From contig NZ_JAPPUX010000001.1 of assembly GCF_026712185.1 (NCBI RefSeq), positions 434,001 to 498,000 of the forward strand: a stretch of DNA of 64,000 bases. The letters run 5' to 3'. The notes beneath the pieces are model-generated. The model ran no database searches. It saw only the letters and a program-made list of their open reading frames with translations, and was not told the origin of the DNA. Positions within the stretch are counted from its first letter, which is position 1. Every line of letters begins with the position of its first letter. This document shows, piece by piece, positions 47,105-55,599 of the stretch. This DNA is from Nocardioides pini (GTDB lineage: Bacteria; Actinomycetota; Actinomycetes; Propionibacteriales; Nocardioidaceae). Both the position numbers and the translations under genes were made by a program.

Positions 47105-50100
47105 GTGGCACGTGTGACTGCTCTGCGTCGACACCGGGCAGGCATCGCCTCCGGCGTCGCGCTGGCGGTCGCGGCGACCGCGGTCGTCGTCTACGCCGTG
47201 TCCGCCGAGGGATACAAGACCCACGAGGCCGAGCTCAACGACGGCGGCGTCTGGGTGGTCAACGGCAAGAAGGGCTGGTCCGGCCGGCTCAACAAGCCGA
47301 TCAACCAGCTCGACGGCGTGGTGCCCAACGGCACCGGTAAGGCCCGCCTCGACGTGGTCCAGGACGGCGCCGCCGTGGTGACCCTCGACGCCGGCACGAG
47401 CCGGGGCCAGGTGATCGAGACCAGCCGTCTCGAGGCCCAGGACGGTGGCTCCGCCGCGATCCCGGTGACCGGTGACGTGGACATGGCCGGTGGGTCCCTC
47501 GCGACCGCGGACGCCGAGACCGGCGAGGTCTGGGCCGTGCGGTACGACGACGAGCTCGGCAAGCCGGTGGTGAGCGCCGTCGACCGCCAGGCCGAGCCCC
47601 TCGCCGAGGCCGGCGAGGGCGCGGCGCTCACCGTGAGCCAGTCGGGCACCGTCGTGGTGACCTCCACCGAGGAGGGCACGGTCACCACCCTCGCGCCGAC
47701 CGACGCGGGTTTCCGCGAGCCGCGCACCCGCGACCTGTCGGGGGACGCCGGTCAGGTGTCCGACGTGACCACCGTCGGCGACCGCATCGTCACCCTCGAC
47801 GCCGACGCCGGCGTCCTGAGCGTCGTCGGCGGCGCCACCGTGTCGGTGACGCCGGGCAGCCGTCTCCAGCAGCCGGGCCCCGCCGACGACGCCGTGCTGG
47901 TCGGGGCGCCCGACGGGCTGCTGAGCGTGGACCTGGGGTCCGGCGACGTCACCACCGTGTCCGGCAGGTCCGGCACCTCCGCCGTCGAGCCGGTCCGTCT
48001 GGGCCCGTGCGTCTACGGCGCCTGGTCCGGCGGGCTCGGCGCGGTCGCCGTGCAGTGCGGCTCCCAGGAGGTCATGGAGGACGACCTCGGGGGCAACGCC
48101 ACCAACCTCGCCTTCCGGGTCAACCGCGGCGAGATCGTCCTCAACGACGCCAGCAGCGGCACCGTCTGGGACGTGCAGCAGGACAAGCCGGTCCGCATCG
48201 ACAACTGGGAAGCCTTCACGTCGAAGAAGAAGAACAAGGACGACGACGAGGAGAACGAGAACCAGAGCGACGCCGACCGTCGTCCGCCCCGGGCGAAGCC
48301 CGACTCGTACGGCGTCCGCGCCGGGCGCACGACCGTGCTCCACCCGCTCGACAACGACTCGGCCCCCGACGGTCGCCTGCTGAGCATCGTCGACGTGGAC
48401 CAGCCGTCCGGCGGGGCGCGCGTCGAGATCAGCCCCGACGGCCAGACGCTGGTCCTGGCGATGCCCGAGGACGGCAGGCCCGCCCGGTTCGACTACTTCA
48501 TCGACGACGGGCGCAACGGCCTGTCGGCCAACGCTGCCATCGACGTCGAGGTGCGCGGCTCCCAGCAGAACGAGCCCCCGACCACCCGCGAGGGGTGGAA
48601 GAAGCCGACCTACAAGGTGCCGCACGGCGGGGAGCTCGCCGTCCCGGTGCTGGGGGACTGGCGCGACGACCGCGACGGCGACACGCTGATCCTCGAGTCG
48701 GCGACGGCCGTCGGCGGTGGCGAGACGGGTGCGGCCGCACGCACCACGGCGGACGGCCGGATCCGCTTCACCGCCCCGTCCGGTCCCGCCGAGGGCCCCC
48801 AGCTCGTGCGCGTGGAGTTCGCCGTCACCGACGGGCGCTCCGCCGCGGTCACCAGGTCGATGGGCTTCCAGGTCCAGGCGCCCCAGGACCAGAAGTCCTA
48901 CGCGCCGCAGGCCGAGCCCGACGTCGTACGCGGTGAGGTCGGCAAGCCGATCAAGATCCGCCCGCTGCTCAACGACCTGCCCGGCTCCGACCCCAACGCG
49001 CCCGACGCCGAGCTGTCGCTGGGCGGCAAGGTGCCGCAGCAGCCCGGCGCCAAGGTGGTCACCGACCTCGACGCCGGGCAGCTGACCTTCACCGGCGAGC
49101 GGGCCGGCACCTACTTCCTCAGCTACGACGCGGCCTTCGGCAACGCACCCCTGGACCAGGGCACCGTCCGCGTCGACGTCAAGGCGAGGCCCAAGCGCGC
49201 CGCCGATCCGATCGCGATGCCCGACACGCTCACCGTCTACGGGCAGGCTCCCGGGATCGTCGACGTGCTGGCCAACGACCTGGACCCGGCGGGCGGCCTG
49301 CTGGTCGTGCAGCGCGCCGCCGGCGACCGCACGAACCAGCTCGACGTGGCGATCGTCGACGGGCGGTGGCTGCGCATCTCCGCGACCGGCCCCGACCTCG
49401 CCCCCGCCACGCAGACCGTCTCCTACACGATCAGCAACGGCACCAGCTCCGCCGTCCGGGGGGAGGTGGTGGTCACCCAGCGCCCGGCACCGGCGGACAA
49501 CACCCCCATCACGGTCTCCGACAGGGTCGTGGTGCGGGCCGGCGGGTCGGTCGCGGCCCCGGTGCTCGACAACGACGTGTCCCCGGCCGGCGACCGCCTC
49601 ACGCTGCTCAACGACCTGTCGAGCACCGACACCCCGGGCCAGCTCGCGGTGGTCGCGCCCATCGACGTCACCGGCGACGTCGGCAAGGCCTTCGTCTCCG
49701 GACGCGTCGTGCGCTACGTCGCGCCCGAGGAGGTGGAGGAGCGCGACACCTACTCGGTCACGTACGTCGCGCAGAACCTCGAGGGCAAGCGCGCGGACGG
49801 CACCCTCAAGGTGACCGTGGTGCCCGCCGACGACCCCAACGACGCTCCCGAGCCGCCGACACTCGAGGGCCGCGTGGTCTCGGGGGACACCGTGAAGGTC
49901 CGGATGCCCTCGGTGGGCGTCGACCGCAACGGCGACCCCGTCACGGTCACGGGCATCACGTCCGCCCCGCGGCTCGGCCGGATCGAGGCCGTGGGTGGCA
50001 ACTTCCTCGAGTACCAGGCCTACCCGCGCACGGTGGGCACCGACGAGTTCACCTACTCGGTCGTCGACTCCCAGGGCGCGTTCGCGACCGGCACCGTCCG

Positions 50101-53100
50101 GGTGGCCGTCGTCGAGCCGGGCCAGCCCCAGCCGCCGCTCGCGGTCGAGGACCGGCTCACCGTCGAGCCGGGACGGACTGCGACGTTCGACCCGCTCGCC
50201 AACGACTTCATCGCCGCCGGCGACTCGGTGGAGGTCGAGATCCTCGACGGCCCGGACGGCGCCCGCCTCGACCCCGACACCAACCTGGTGACGGTGCCGG
50301 CGCCCGGCTCCGCCGGAGCCCCGCCGACCGTGCTGGTCTACCGGGTCACCAACGGCATCGACGAGTCGCGCGCGACGATGACGCTGACCACGGCCGAGGA
50401 CTACGACAACCCCCCGATCGTCTACGACGCCTTCGGCCGGGCCGACGACAGCGGGAGCGTGGTCGTCGACGTCCTCGAGGGCGCCTACGACCCGGACGGC
50501 GCCGCCGAGGACCTCGAGGTCGTCGACGTGACCGGTGACCCGTCCGCCCGCGTGGTCGAGGCGTCGCAGGTCCGGGCCGATCGCGGGGAGGCGCCCAAGG
50601 TGCTGCCCTTCCAGGTCCGCGACGCCGACGGTGCGACCGCCGCCGCGTCGGTCTACATCCCGCCCACGGGCGACGGCCTGCCCTACGTCCTGCCCGGGTC
50701 GCTCATCGAGCTGGACTCGGGCGGCAGCATGAGCGGCAAGGTCTCCGACTACATCGCCGCCCCCGACGGCGGCAAGGTGCGCCTCGCGTCCGGACGCCGG
50801 TCGTGGTCCGCCTCACCCACCGACCTCACGGTCGGTCCCGACGGTGACAACGGGTTCACGCTGTCGGCTCCCGCCGGCTTCCGGGGCCCGGGCTCGGTGC
50901 TCGTGGAGGTCACGACCGCGACCGACGCCAGCGGCAACGAGGACGCCACGACGACCGAGGACGGCGTGACCGCCATCTTGTCGATCCCGGTGGTGGTCGG
51001 CGACGACGTCCCGTCGCTCGAGTGCCCCTCGACCGTCATCCCGATGTCGTCCGGCCAGCGCTACGACCTCGACATCGCGACGTACTGCAAGGTCTTCACC
51101 GTCGACCCCCGAGACGCCGCCGACCTCGACTTCACCGCCGAGTGGAGCCAGGCCGTCGACGGCGTCGAGGTCAGCAGTCCCGCGGGCTCCGTCGTGACGG
51201 TCACGGCCTCCGACGACGTCACCGAGGGCGGCGAGGCCGTGCTGACGGTGCGCGCCGGCGAGAGCAACGCGCAGGTGGTGCGGTTCCGGCTGGACAAGGC
51301 CCCGCCGCCGCGCCTCAACCCGATCCGCGTCGAGACGATGGAGGCCGGGCAGAGCCGGACCTACGACCTCGCCTCCTACCTCGAGGCAGGCGTCGCCAAC
51401 CCGGACACCACCATCGTGCAGGTGCAGAACACCGGGACGCCCGGGGTGAGGGCCAGCGTGGACGGGAGTCGCCTCACCCTGACGGCCGAGCGCGACACGC
51501 GCGGCGCCGAGGCCAGCTTCCGTCTGGTCGTCAGCGACGTGTCCGACGACGACCCACCGCCCTCGCGGACGGCCGAGGGCAGGATCCAGTTCCGCGTGAT
51601 CGGCACGCCGTCGCCGCCCGGTGAGCCGCGGCCCTACCCCCTGTCCGACGAGGTCGGCACCATCAAGATGGGCTGGGCGCCCCCGGACGACGACGGCGGG
51701 GCACCGCTCCTCTACTACGTGGTGCGCGAGGAGAAGACCCGCACCACGCAGCGGTGCGACACCAACGAGTGCGTCTTCCGCAGGCTCAAGACCGGCGGCA
51801 ACTACAGCTTCCGCGTGCAGGCGTTCAACCGCGTGGGCGGCAGCGACTGGAGCGCGCTCTCCCGGTCGGCCCGCGCCGACACGCAGCCGGGTCGGGTCCA
51901 GGACATCCGGATGGCCGGTCGCGACGACGGCCAGATCACGATCGCGTGGGACAAGCCGTCCACCAACACCTCCCGGATCCTCGACTACACGATCAGCTGG
52001 CCCGGTGGCCCGTCCGGCGTCAGCGTCCCCGGGACCACCACGACCTACACCGCCGCCGGGCTGGACAACAACCAGCAGTACGCCTTCACGGTCAAGGCCC
52101 GGAACGCCGTCGGCTACTCGCTCCCGCGCGAGTCCGGGCCGATGCAGCCCCTCGGCACGCCGCCGGCGCCGGCGGCCCCCACCGTCACCGACCTGGAGTC
52201 CGGGGCCACCCAGACGAACATCAGGATCGCGTGGCAGGCGGTGTCGCCCGAGGGCCCGGGGCCGACGGTCTACACCGTCAGCTACGACAACGGCGTGTCC
52301 TCGGGCGCGGTCCCCGGCTGCCAGCGGCTCGCGTCGCTGACGTGCACCCACGCGGGCGTGTCCTACGACGGGCTCACCTACACCTACTCCGTCGTCGCGG
52401 CCAACCAGCCCGGTGACCAGCCGGGCAAGCGGTCGCAGCCGAGTGTCGGCACGTCGATCGAGGCCGTCGGCCGGCCGGCGCAGTGGGGGTCGTTCGAGCT
52501 GGTCGCCACGGGAAACAGCCAAGAGGCACAGGTGCGCTACACCGTCCCGGACTCCCGAGGCTCGGTGAGCAAGGTGGAGATCCTGGTCGGCGGATCGGTG
52601 GTCAAGACATTCGGTCAGCAGACCGGGACCAACGTGACCCGCTTCCAGACTCCTGGAAACGAGCAGCCCTACCAGGTGCAACTGCGCGTGTGCAACGAGA
52701 AGGCTCCGGCTGGGTGCACGGCGAGCGGAGTGCAGAACGCGCAGACCTACGGCCGCCTCGACGGCATGCTCAACGACATCGCGGCCCCGGCCATCAGCGG
52801 CAAGACTGTTACCTGGACCGTCACAGGCTCCAGCAACGGCGACCCCGCCGAACTCGTCTACCGCATCAACGGAGGTGGCGAGCAAGTCCGCACGCTCGCC
52901 GGAGTCGGAGCATTCAGTGAGTCGATCCCTGTGACTACCGAGGACTTCGCGCAGGACGTCCGGCTCCAGGTGTGGCTGCGCGACTCCTCGCCGGGTGGGC
53001 GCGGCGAAGACTACGCCGAGTCGTCCGCTCGCAGTGACGTGCCGGAGCCCGGAGTCAGCGCGCGCAAGGGCCAGTTCTGCACCGACGGTGACGCCGATCC

Positions 53101-53383
53101 GAGCAACAACTGTGCGAAGGGCAACGACCCGCCATGCGACGTAGCGAGCTGCGGGTTCGTCGAGGTCACGGTCTCCGGCTTCTACGAGCCGGTCAGGTGC
53201 GGTGTCAACAACGACCAGTTCCCCAACAGGTTTGGCAGCGAGATCGACTTCGGGCCCACCTTCAGCGGTTCCGCAACGCAGATGTCGCCGTGGTACTACC
53301 CGTCGGGCAACATCACGGTGCGGTGCGTCGGACGGGGCGTCTTCGGAAAGGCTTCGGCCACCACCTTCTCCTGGCCTCCGTGA
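47105..53383 (+). CDS. Giant membrane-anchored Ig-like/FN3 repeat surface protein
   Basis: A 2,092-residue protein. An N-terminal signal-anchor helix (about residues 11-33) puts the rest outside the cell. Residues about 35-370 look like a beta-propeller-type region, then a Lys/Asp/Glu linker (near 375-400). About seven to nine cadherin-like or Ig-like modules follow, marked by repeated ND-type loops such as HPLDNDSAPDG, VLANDLDPAGG, VLDNDVSPAGD and PLANDFIAAGD. Three FN3 domains lie at about 1,503-1,790, and the C-terminus has a Cys-rich end. The last 300 residues have a different codon use. It starts the MoxR-DUF58-transglutaminase operon, the layout of the PFNA cluster. An adhesin or envelope-remodelling role is likely. 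Confidence 0.85.
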   Translation: MARVTALRRHRAGIASGVALAVAATAVVVYAVSAEGYKTHEAELNDGGVWVVNGKKGWSGRLNKPINQLDGVVPNGTGKARLDVVQDGAAVVTLDAGTSRGQVIETSRLEAQDGGSAAIPVTGDVDMAGGSLATADAETGEVWAVRYDDELGKPVVSAVDRQAEPLAEAGEGAALTVSQSGTVVVTSTEEGTVTTLAPTDAGFREPRTRDLSGDAGQVSDVTTVGDRIVTLDADAGVLSVVGGATVSVTPGSRLQQPGPADDAVLVGAPDGLLSVDLGSGDVTTVSGRSGTSAVEPVRLGPCVYGAWSGGLGAVAVQCGSQEVMEDDLGGNATNLAFRVNRGEIVLNDASSGTVWDVQQDKPVRIDNWEAFTSKKKNKDDDEENENQSDADRRPPRAKPDSYGVRAGRTTVLHPLDNDSAPDGRLLSIVDVDQPSGGARVEISPDGQTLVLAMPEDGRPARFDYFIDDGRNGLSANAAIDVEVRGSQQNEPPTTREGWKKPTYKVPHGGELAVPVLGDWRDDRDGDTLILESATAVGGGETGAAARTTADGRIRFTAPSGPAEGPQLVRVEFAVTDGRSAAVTRSMGFQVQAPQDQKSYAPQAEPDVVRGEVGKPIKIRPLLNDLPGSDPNAPDAELSLGGKVPQQPGAKVVTDLDAGQLTFTGERAGTYFLSYDAAFGNAPLDQGTVRVDVKARPKRAADPIAMPDTLTVYGQAPGIVDVLANDLDPAGGLLVVQRAAGDRTNQLDVAIVDGRWLRISATGPDLAPATQTVSYTISNGTSSAVRGEVVVTQRPAPADNTPITVSDRVVVRAGGSVAAPVLDNDVSPAGDRLTLLNDLSSTDTPGQLAVVAPIDVTGDVGKAFVSGRVVRYVAPEEVEERDTYSVTYVAQNLEGKRADGTLKVTVVPADDPNDAPEPPTLEGRVVSGDTVKVRMPSVGVDRNGDPVTVTGITSAPRLGRIEAVGGNFLEYQAYPRTVGTDEFTYSVVDSQGAFATGTVRVAVVEPGQPQPPLAVEDRLTVEPGRTATFDPLANDFIAAGDSVEVEILDGPDGARLDPDTNLVTVPAPGSAGAPPTVLVYRVTNGIDESRATMTLTTAEDYDNPPIVYDAFGRADDSGSVVVDVLEGAYDPDGAAEDLEVVDVTGDPSARVVEASQVRADRGEAPKVLPFQVRDADGATAAASVYIPPTGDGLPYVLPGSLIELDSGGSMSGKVSDYIAAPDGGKVRLASGRRSWSASPTDLTVGPDGDNGFTLSAPAGFRGPGSVLVEVTTATDASGNEDATTTEDGVTAILSIPVVVGDDVPSLECPSTVIPMSSGQRYDLDIATYCKVFTVDPRDAADLDFTAEWSQAVDGVEVSSPAGSVVTVTASDDVTEGGEAVLTVRAGESNAQVVRFRLDKAPPPRLNPIRVETMEAGQSRTYDLASYLEAGVANPDTTIVQVQNTGTPGVRASVDGSRLTLTAERDTRGAEASFRLVVSDVSDDDPPPSRTAEGRIQFRVIGTPSPPGEPRPYPLSDEVGTIKMGWAPPDDDGGAPLLYYVVREEKTRTTQRCDTNECVFRRLKTGGNYSFRVQAFNRVGGSDWSALSRSARADTQPGRVQDIRMAGRDDGQITIAWDKPSTNTSRILDYTISWPGGPSGVSVPGTTTTYTAAGLDNNQQYAFTVKARNAVGYSLPRESGPMQPLGTPPAPAAPTVTDLESGATQTNIRIAWQAVSPEGPGPTVYTVSYDNGVSSGAVPGCQRLASLTCTHAGVSYDGLTYTYSVVAANQPGDQPGKRSQPSVGTSIEAVGRPAQWGSFELVATGNSQEAQVRYTVPDSRGSVSKVEILVGGSVVKTFGQQTGTNVTRFQTPGNEQPYQVQLRVCNEKAPAGCTASGVQNAQTYGRLDGMLNDIAAPAISGKTVTWTVTGSSNGDPAELVYRINGGGEQVRTLAGVGAFSESIPVTTEDFAQDVRLQVWLRDSSPGGRGEDYAESSARSDVPEPGVSARKGQFCTDGDADPSNNCAKGNDPPCDVASCGFVEVTVSGFYEPVRCGVNNDQFPNRFGSEIDFGPTFSGSATQMSPWYYPSGNITVRCVGRGVFGKASATTFSWPP

Positions 53384-53437
53384 CTTCATGGACGCCCAGG
53401 CACTCTCGCATCCGTTTCACTCCACGAAGGAGCACCG

Positions 53438-54409
53438 TTGACCATCTCCCACGAACAGGCCGAGTGGTTCAAGTCGACCTTCGACCAGCTCACCGACAAC
53501 ATGGAGAAGGCGGTGCTCGGCAAGCGCCACGTCGTCCGGCTCGCGCTGACCTGCCTGCTCTCGGAGGGCCACATCCTCCTCGAGGACTTCCCCGGCACCG
53601 GCAAGACGATGCTGGCCCGGGCGCTGGCCAACACCGTGCAGGGCAGCCACGCCCGCATCCAGTTCACGCCCGACCTGCTGCCCTCGGACGTCACCGGTGT
53701 CACCGTCTACGACCAGCACAAGGGCACGTTCGAGTTCCACCCCGGCCCGATCTTCCACACCATCGTGCTGGCCGACGAGATCAACCGCGCCTCGCCCAAG
53801 ACGCAGTCGGCGCTGCTCGAGGTGATGGAGGAGGGGCAGGTCACCGTGGACGGCGTCGCCCACCCCGTCGGCAGGCCGTTCCTCGTGATCGCCACCCAGA
53901 ACCCCATCGAGCAGGCCGGCACCTACCGGCTGCCGGAGGCCCAGCTCGACCGCTTCCTCATGAAGACCTCGGTCGGCTACCCCGACCGCCAGGCCACGGT
54001 CGAGCTGCTCAACAACGCGGCGGTCCGGGACCGGGCAGCCCTCGTCACCCCCGTGATCACCGCCGCCACGATCGCGCAGATGAGCGGCCTGGCCGACGAG
54101 GTCTACGTGGACCCGGCCGTGGTCGGCTACGTCGCGGAGCTGGCCGAGGAGTCGCGCCGGCAGCCGCACGTCAAGCTCGGGCTGTCGGCCCGCGGCTGCC
54201 TGGCGTTCGTCCGGGTCGCCAAGACGTGGGCCGCCGCCGACGGGCGCGACCACGTCGTGCCCGACGACATCAAGGACCTCGCCGAGCCGGTGCTGTCGCA
54301 CCGCATGCTGCTCGACGCCGAGGCGCAGTTCAGCGGCGTCGACGTCCAGACGGTCATCTCGCGCCTGCTCGACGCCGTCGCCCCGCCGACCGACCGCGTG
54401 GGGGCCTGA
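53438..54409 (+). CDS. MoxR family AAA ATPase
   Basis: A 323-residue chaperone-like ATPase. Walker A is EDFPGTGKTMLARALANTV, Walker B is IVLADEINRASPKTQSALLE, sensor 1 is LVIATQNPIEQAGTYRLPEA, and the arginine-containing LDRFLMKTSVGYP follows. MoxR proteins usually assemble or mature partner proteins and sit beside DUF58 proteins, as here. The TTG start at 53438 follows AAGGAG (53427-53432) by five bases. The giant protein gene lies 54 bases upstream; a target protein among its neighbours is likely. Confidence 0.92.
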   Translation: MTISHEQAEWFKSTFDQLTDNMEKAVLGKRHVVRLALTCLLSEGHILLEDFPGTGKTMLARALANTVQGSHARIQFTPDLLPSDVTGVTVYDQHKGTFEFHPGPIFHTIVLADEINRASPKTQSALLEVMEEGQVTVDGVAHPVGRPFLVIATQNPIEQAGTYRLPEAQLDRFLMKTSVGYPDRQATVELLNNAAVRDRAALVTPVITAATIAQMSGLADEVYVDPAVVGYVAELAEESRRQPHVKLGLSARGCLAFVRVAKTWAAADGRDHVVPDDIKDLAEPVLSHRMLLDAEAQFSGVDVQTVISRLLDAVAPPTDRVGA

Positions 54410-54417
54410 CGCCGACC

Positions 54418-55599
54418 ATGCGACAGCGGTTGAACGACGCGCTCGAGGTCATCAAGCCGATCGGCTGGCTGGTCCTCGGCCTCGGCCTGGGTGCGCTCCT
54501 GGTCGCGGTGGTCGCGCAGTGGCGCGAGCTGGCGGTGCTGGGCACGGGCTGCCTGGTGCTGATGGTGCTCGCGCTGCCGTTCCTGCTCGGCCGGACCTCC
54601 GTGTCGGTCGACCTGCGGCTCCAGCCCGAGCGGGTGGCGGCCGGGGAGTCCGTCGCCGCCGGCGTGCTGGTGGTCAACCGCGCGTCGTCACGCCTGGTCC
54701 CGACGACGCTCGAGGTGCCGGTCGGGTCGGCCGTGCACCGCTACGGCATCAGCTCGCTCGCCCCCGGCGCGTCCCACGAGGAGTCGTTCACCATCCGCAC
54801 CGAGCGACGCGGGGTCATCGCCGTCGGACCGGCGATGACCCGCCGCGGGGACCCGGTGGGCATCTTCTCCCGCGACGTGGTCTGGACGCCGGTGCGCGAG
54901 GTGCTGGTGCGCCCCCACCTGGTGCCCATGGAGTCCCTCGGCGCCGGGCTGCTGCGCGACCTCGAGGGCGTCTCCACCGACGCCGTCAGCCAGAGCGACC
55001 TGGCCTTCCACGCCCTGCGGGAGTACGTCCCCGGTGACGACCTGCGCCACATCCACTGGCGCTCGTCGGCGAAGGTGATGGCCTCGACCGGGGAGTCGGC
55101 CCTGCTCGTGCGCGAGTACCTCGACACCCGCCGCAGCCACGCCACCATCGTCGTCGACGACCGGCTCGGCTCGTGGGCGGACCCGGAGGACTTCGAGACG
55201 GCGATGGCGGTCGCGGCGTCGATCGCCGTGCGAGCGGTGCTCGACGAGTTCGACGTGTCCTTCGTGTGCGGCACCCACGCGTCGTCGGGCTCCGACGGCC
55301 ACCTCGCGCTCGACGCGGTCTGCCGTGCCGACTTCGGCGACCGCGGCCTCGTGGACTCCGGTCGGCAGGCCAGCATGCTGGCCCCCGACACCAGCCTCGC
55401 GTTCTTCATCGGCGGCAGCGAGTCGCCGTTCACCGACCTGCTGCGCTCCTCCGCGGCCTTCCCGCCCGAGGTGCGCCGCTTCGGCATCGTGGTCGACCCT
55501 CACGGCAACAGCCGAGTCACCGAGACCGGCGGCCTGCCCGTCCTCCACCTGGCCGCCAAGGAGGACCTCGGCGGCCTCCTCCGCTGGAGCGTCCGATGA
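54418..55599 (+). CDS. DUF58 domain membrane protein
   Basis: A 393-residue protein. Two hydrophobic segments near the N-terminus (about residues 15-60, including WLVLGLGLGALLVAVVAQW) anchor it; the remaining part is an extracytoplasmic or cytosolic beta-rich region and then the DUF58 core LREYVPGDDLRHIHWRSSAK, which is diagnostic. These proteins are partners of MoxR ATPases and have a von Willebrand A-like fold. It starts eight bases after the moxR stop, and the transglutaminase gene overlaps its stop by four bases. Confidence 0.9.
   Translation: MRQRLNDALEVIKPIGWLVLGLGLGALLVAVVAQWRELAVLGTGCLVLMVLALPFLLGRTSVSVDLRLQPERVAAGESVAAGVLVVNRASSRLVPTTLEVPVGSAVHRYGISSLAPGASHEESFTIRTERRGVIAVGPAMTRRGDPVGIFSRDVVWTPVREVLVRPHLVPMESLGAGLLRDLEGVSTDAVSQSDLAFHALREYVPGDDLRHIHWRSSAKVMASTGESALLVREYLDTRRSHATIVVDDRLGSWADPEDFETAMAVAASIAVRAVLDEFDVSFVCGTHASSGSDGHLALDAVCRADFGDRGLVDSGRQASMLAPDTSLAFFIGGSESPFTDLLRSSAAFPPEVRRFGIVVDPHGNSRVTETGGLPVLHLAAKEDLGGLLRWSVR

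Noticed and set aside
50813..53389. Open frame of 858 codons antisense to the giant FN3 gene
   Set aside because: Composition is antisense-like and the plus-strand gene has clear Ig-like and FN3 repeats.
53134..54417. Long N-terminal extension of the DUF58 frame
   Set aside because: It reads out of frame through the giant protein end and the whole MoxR gene, both certain; ATG 54418 is the supported start.
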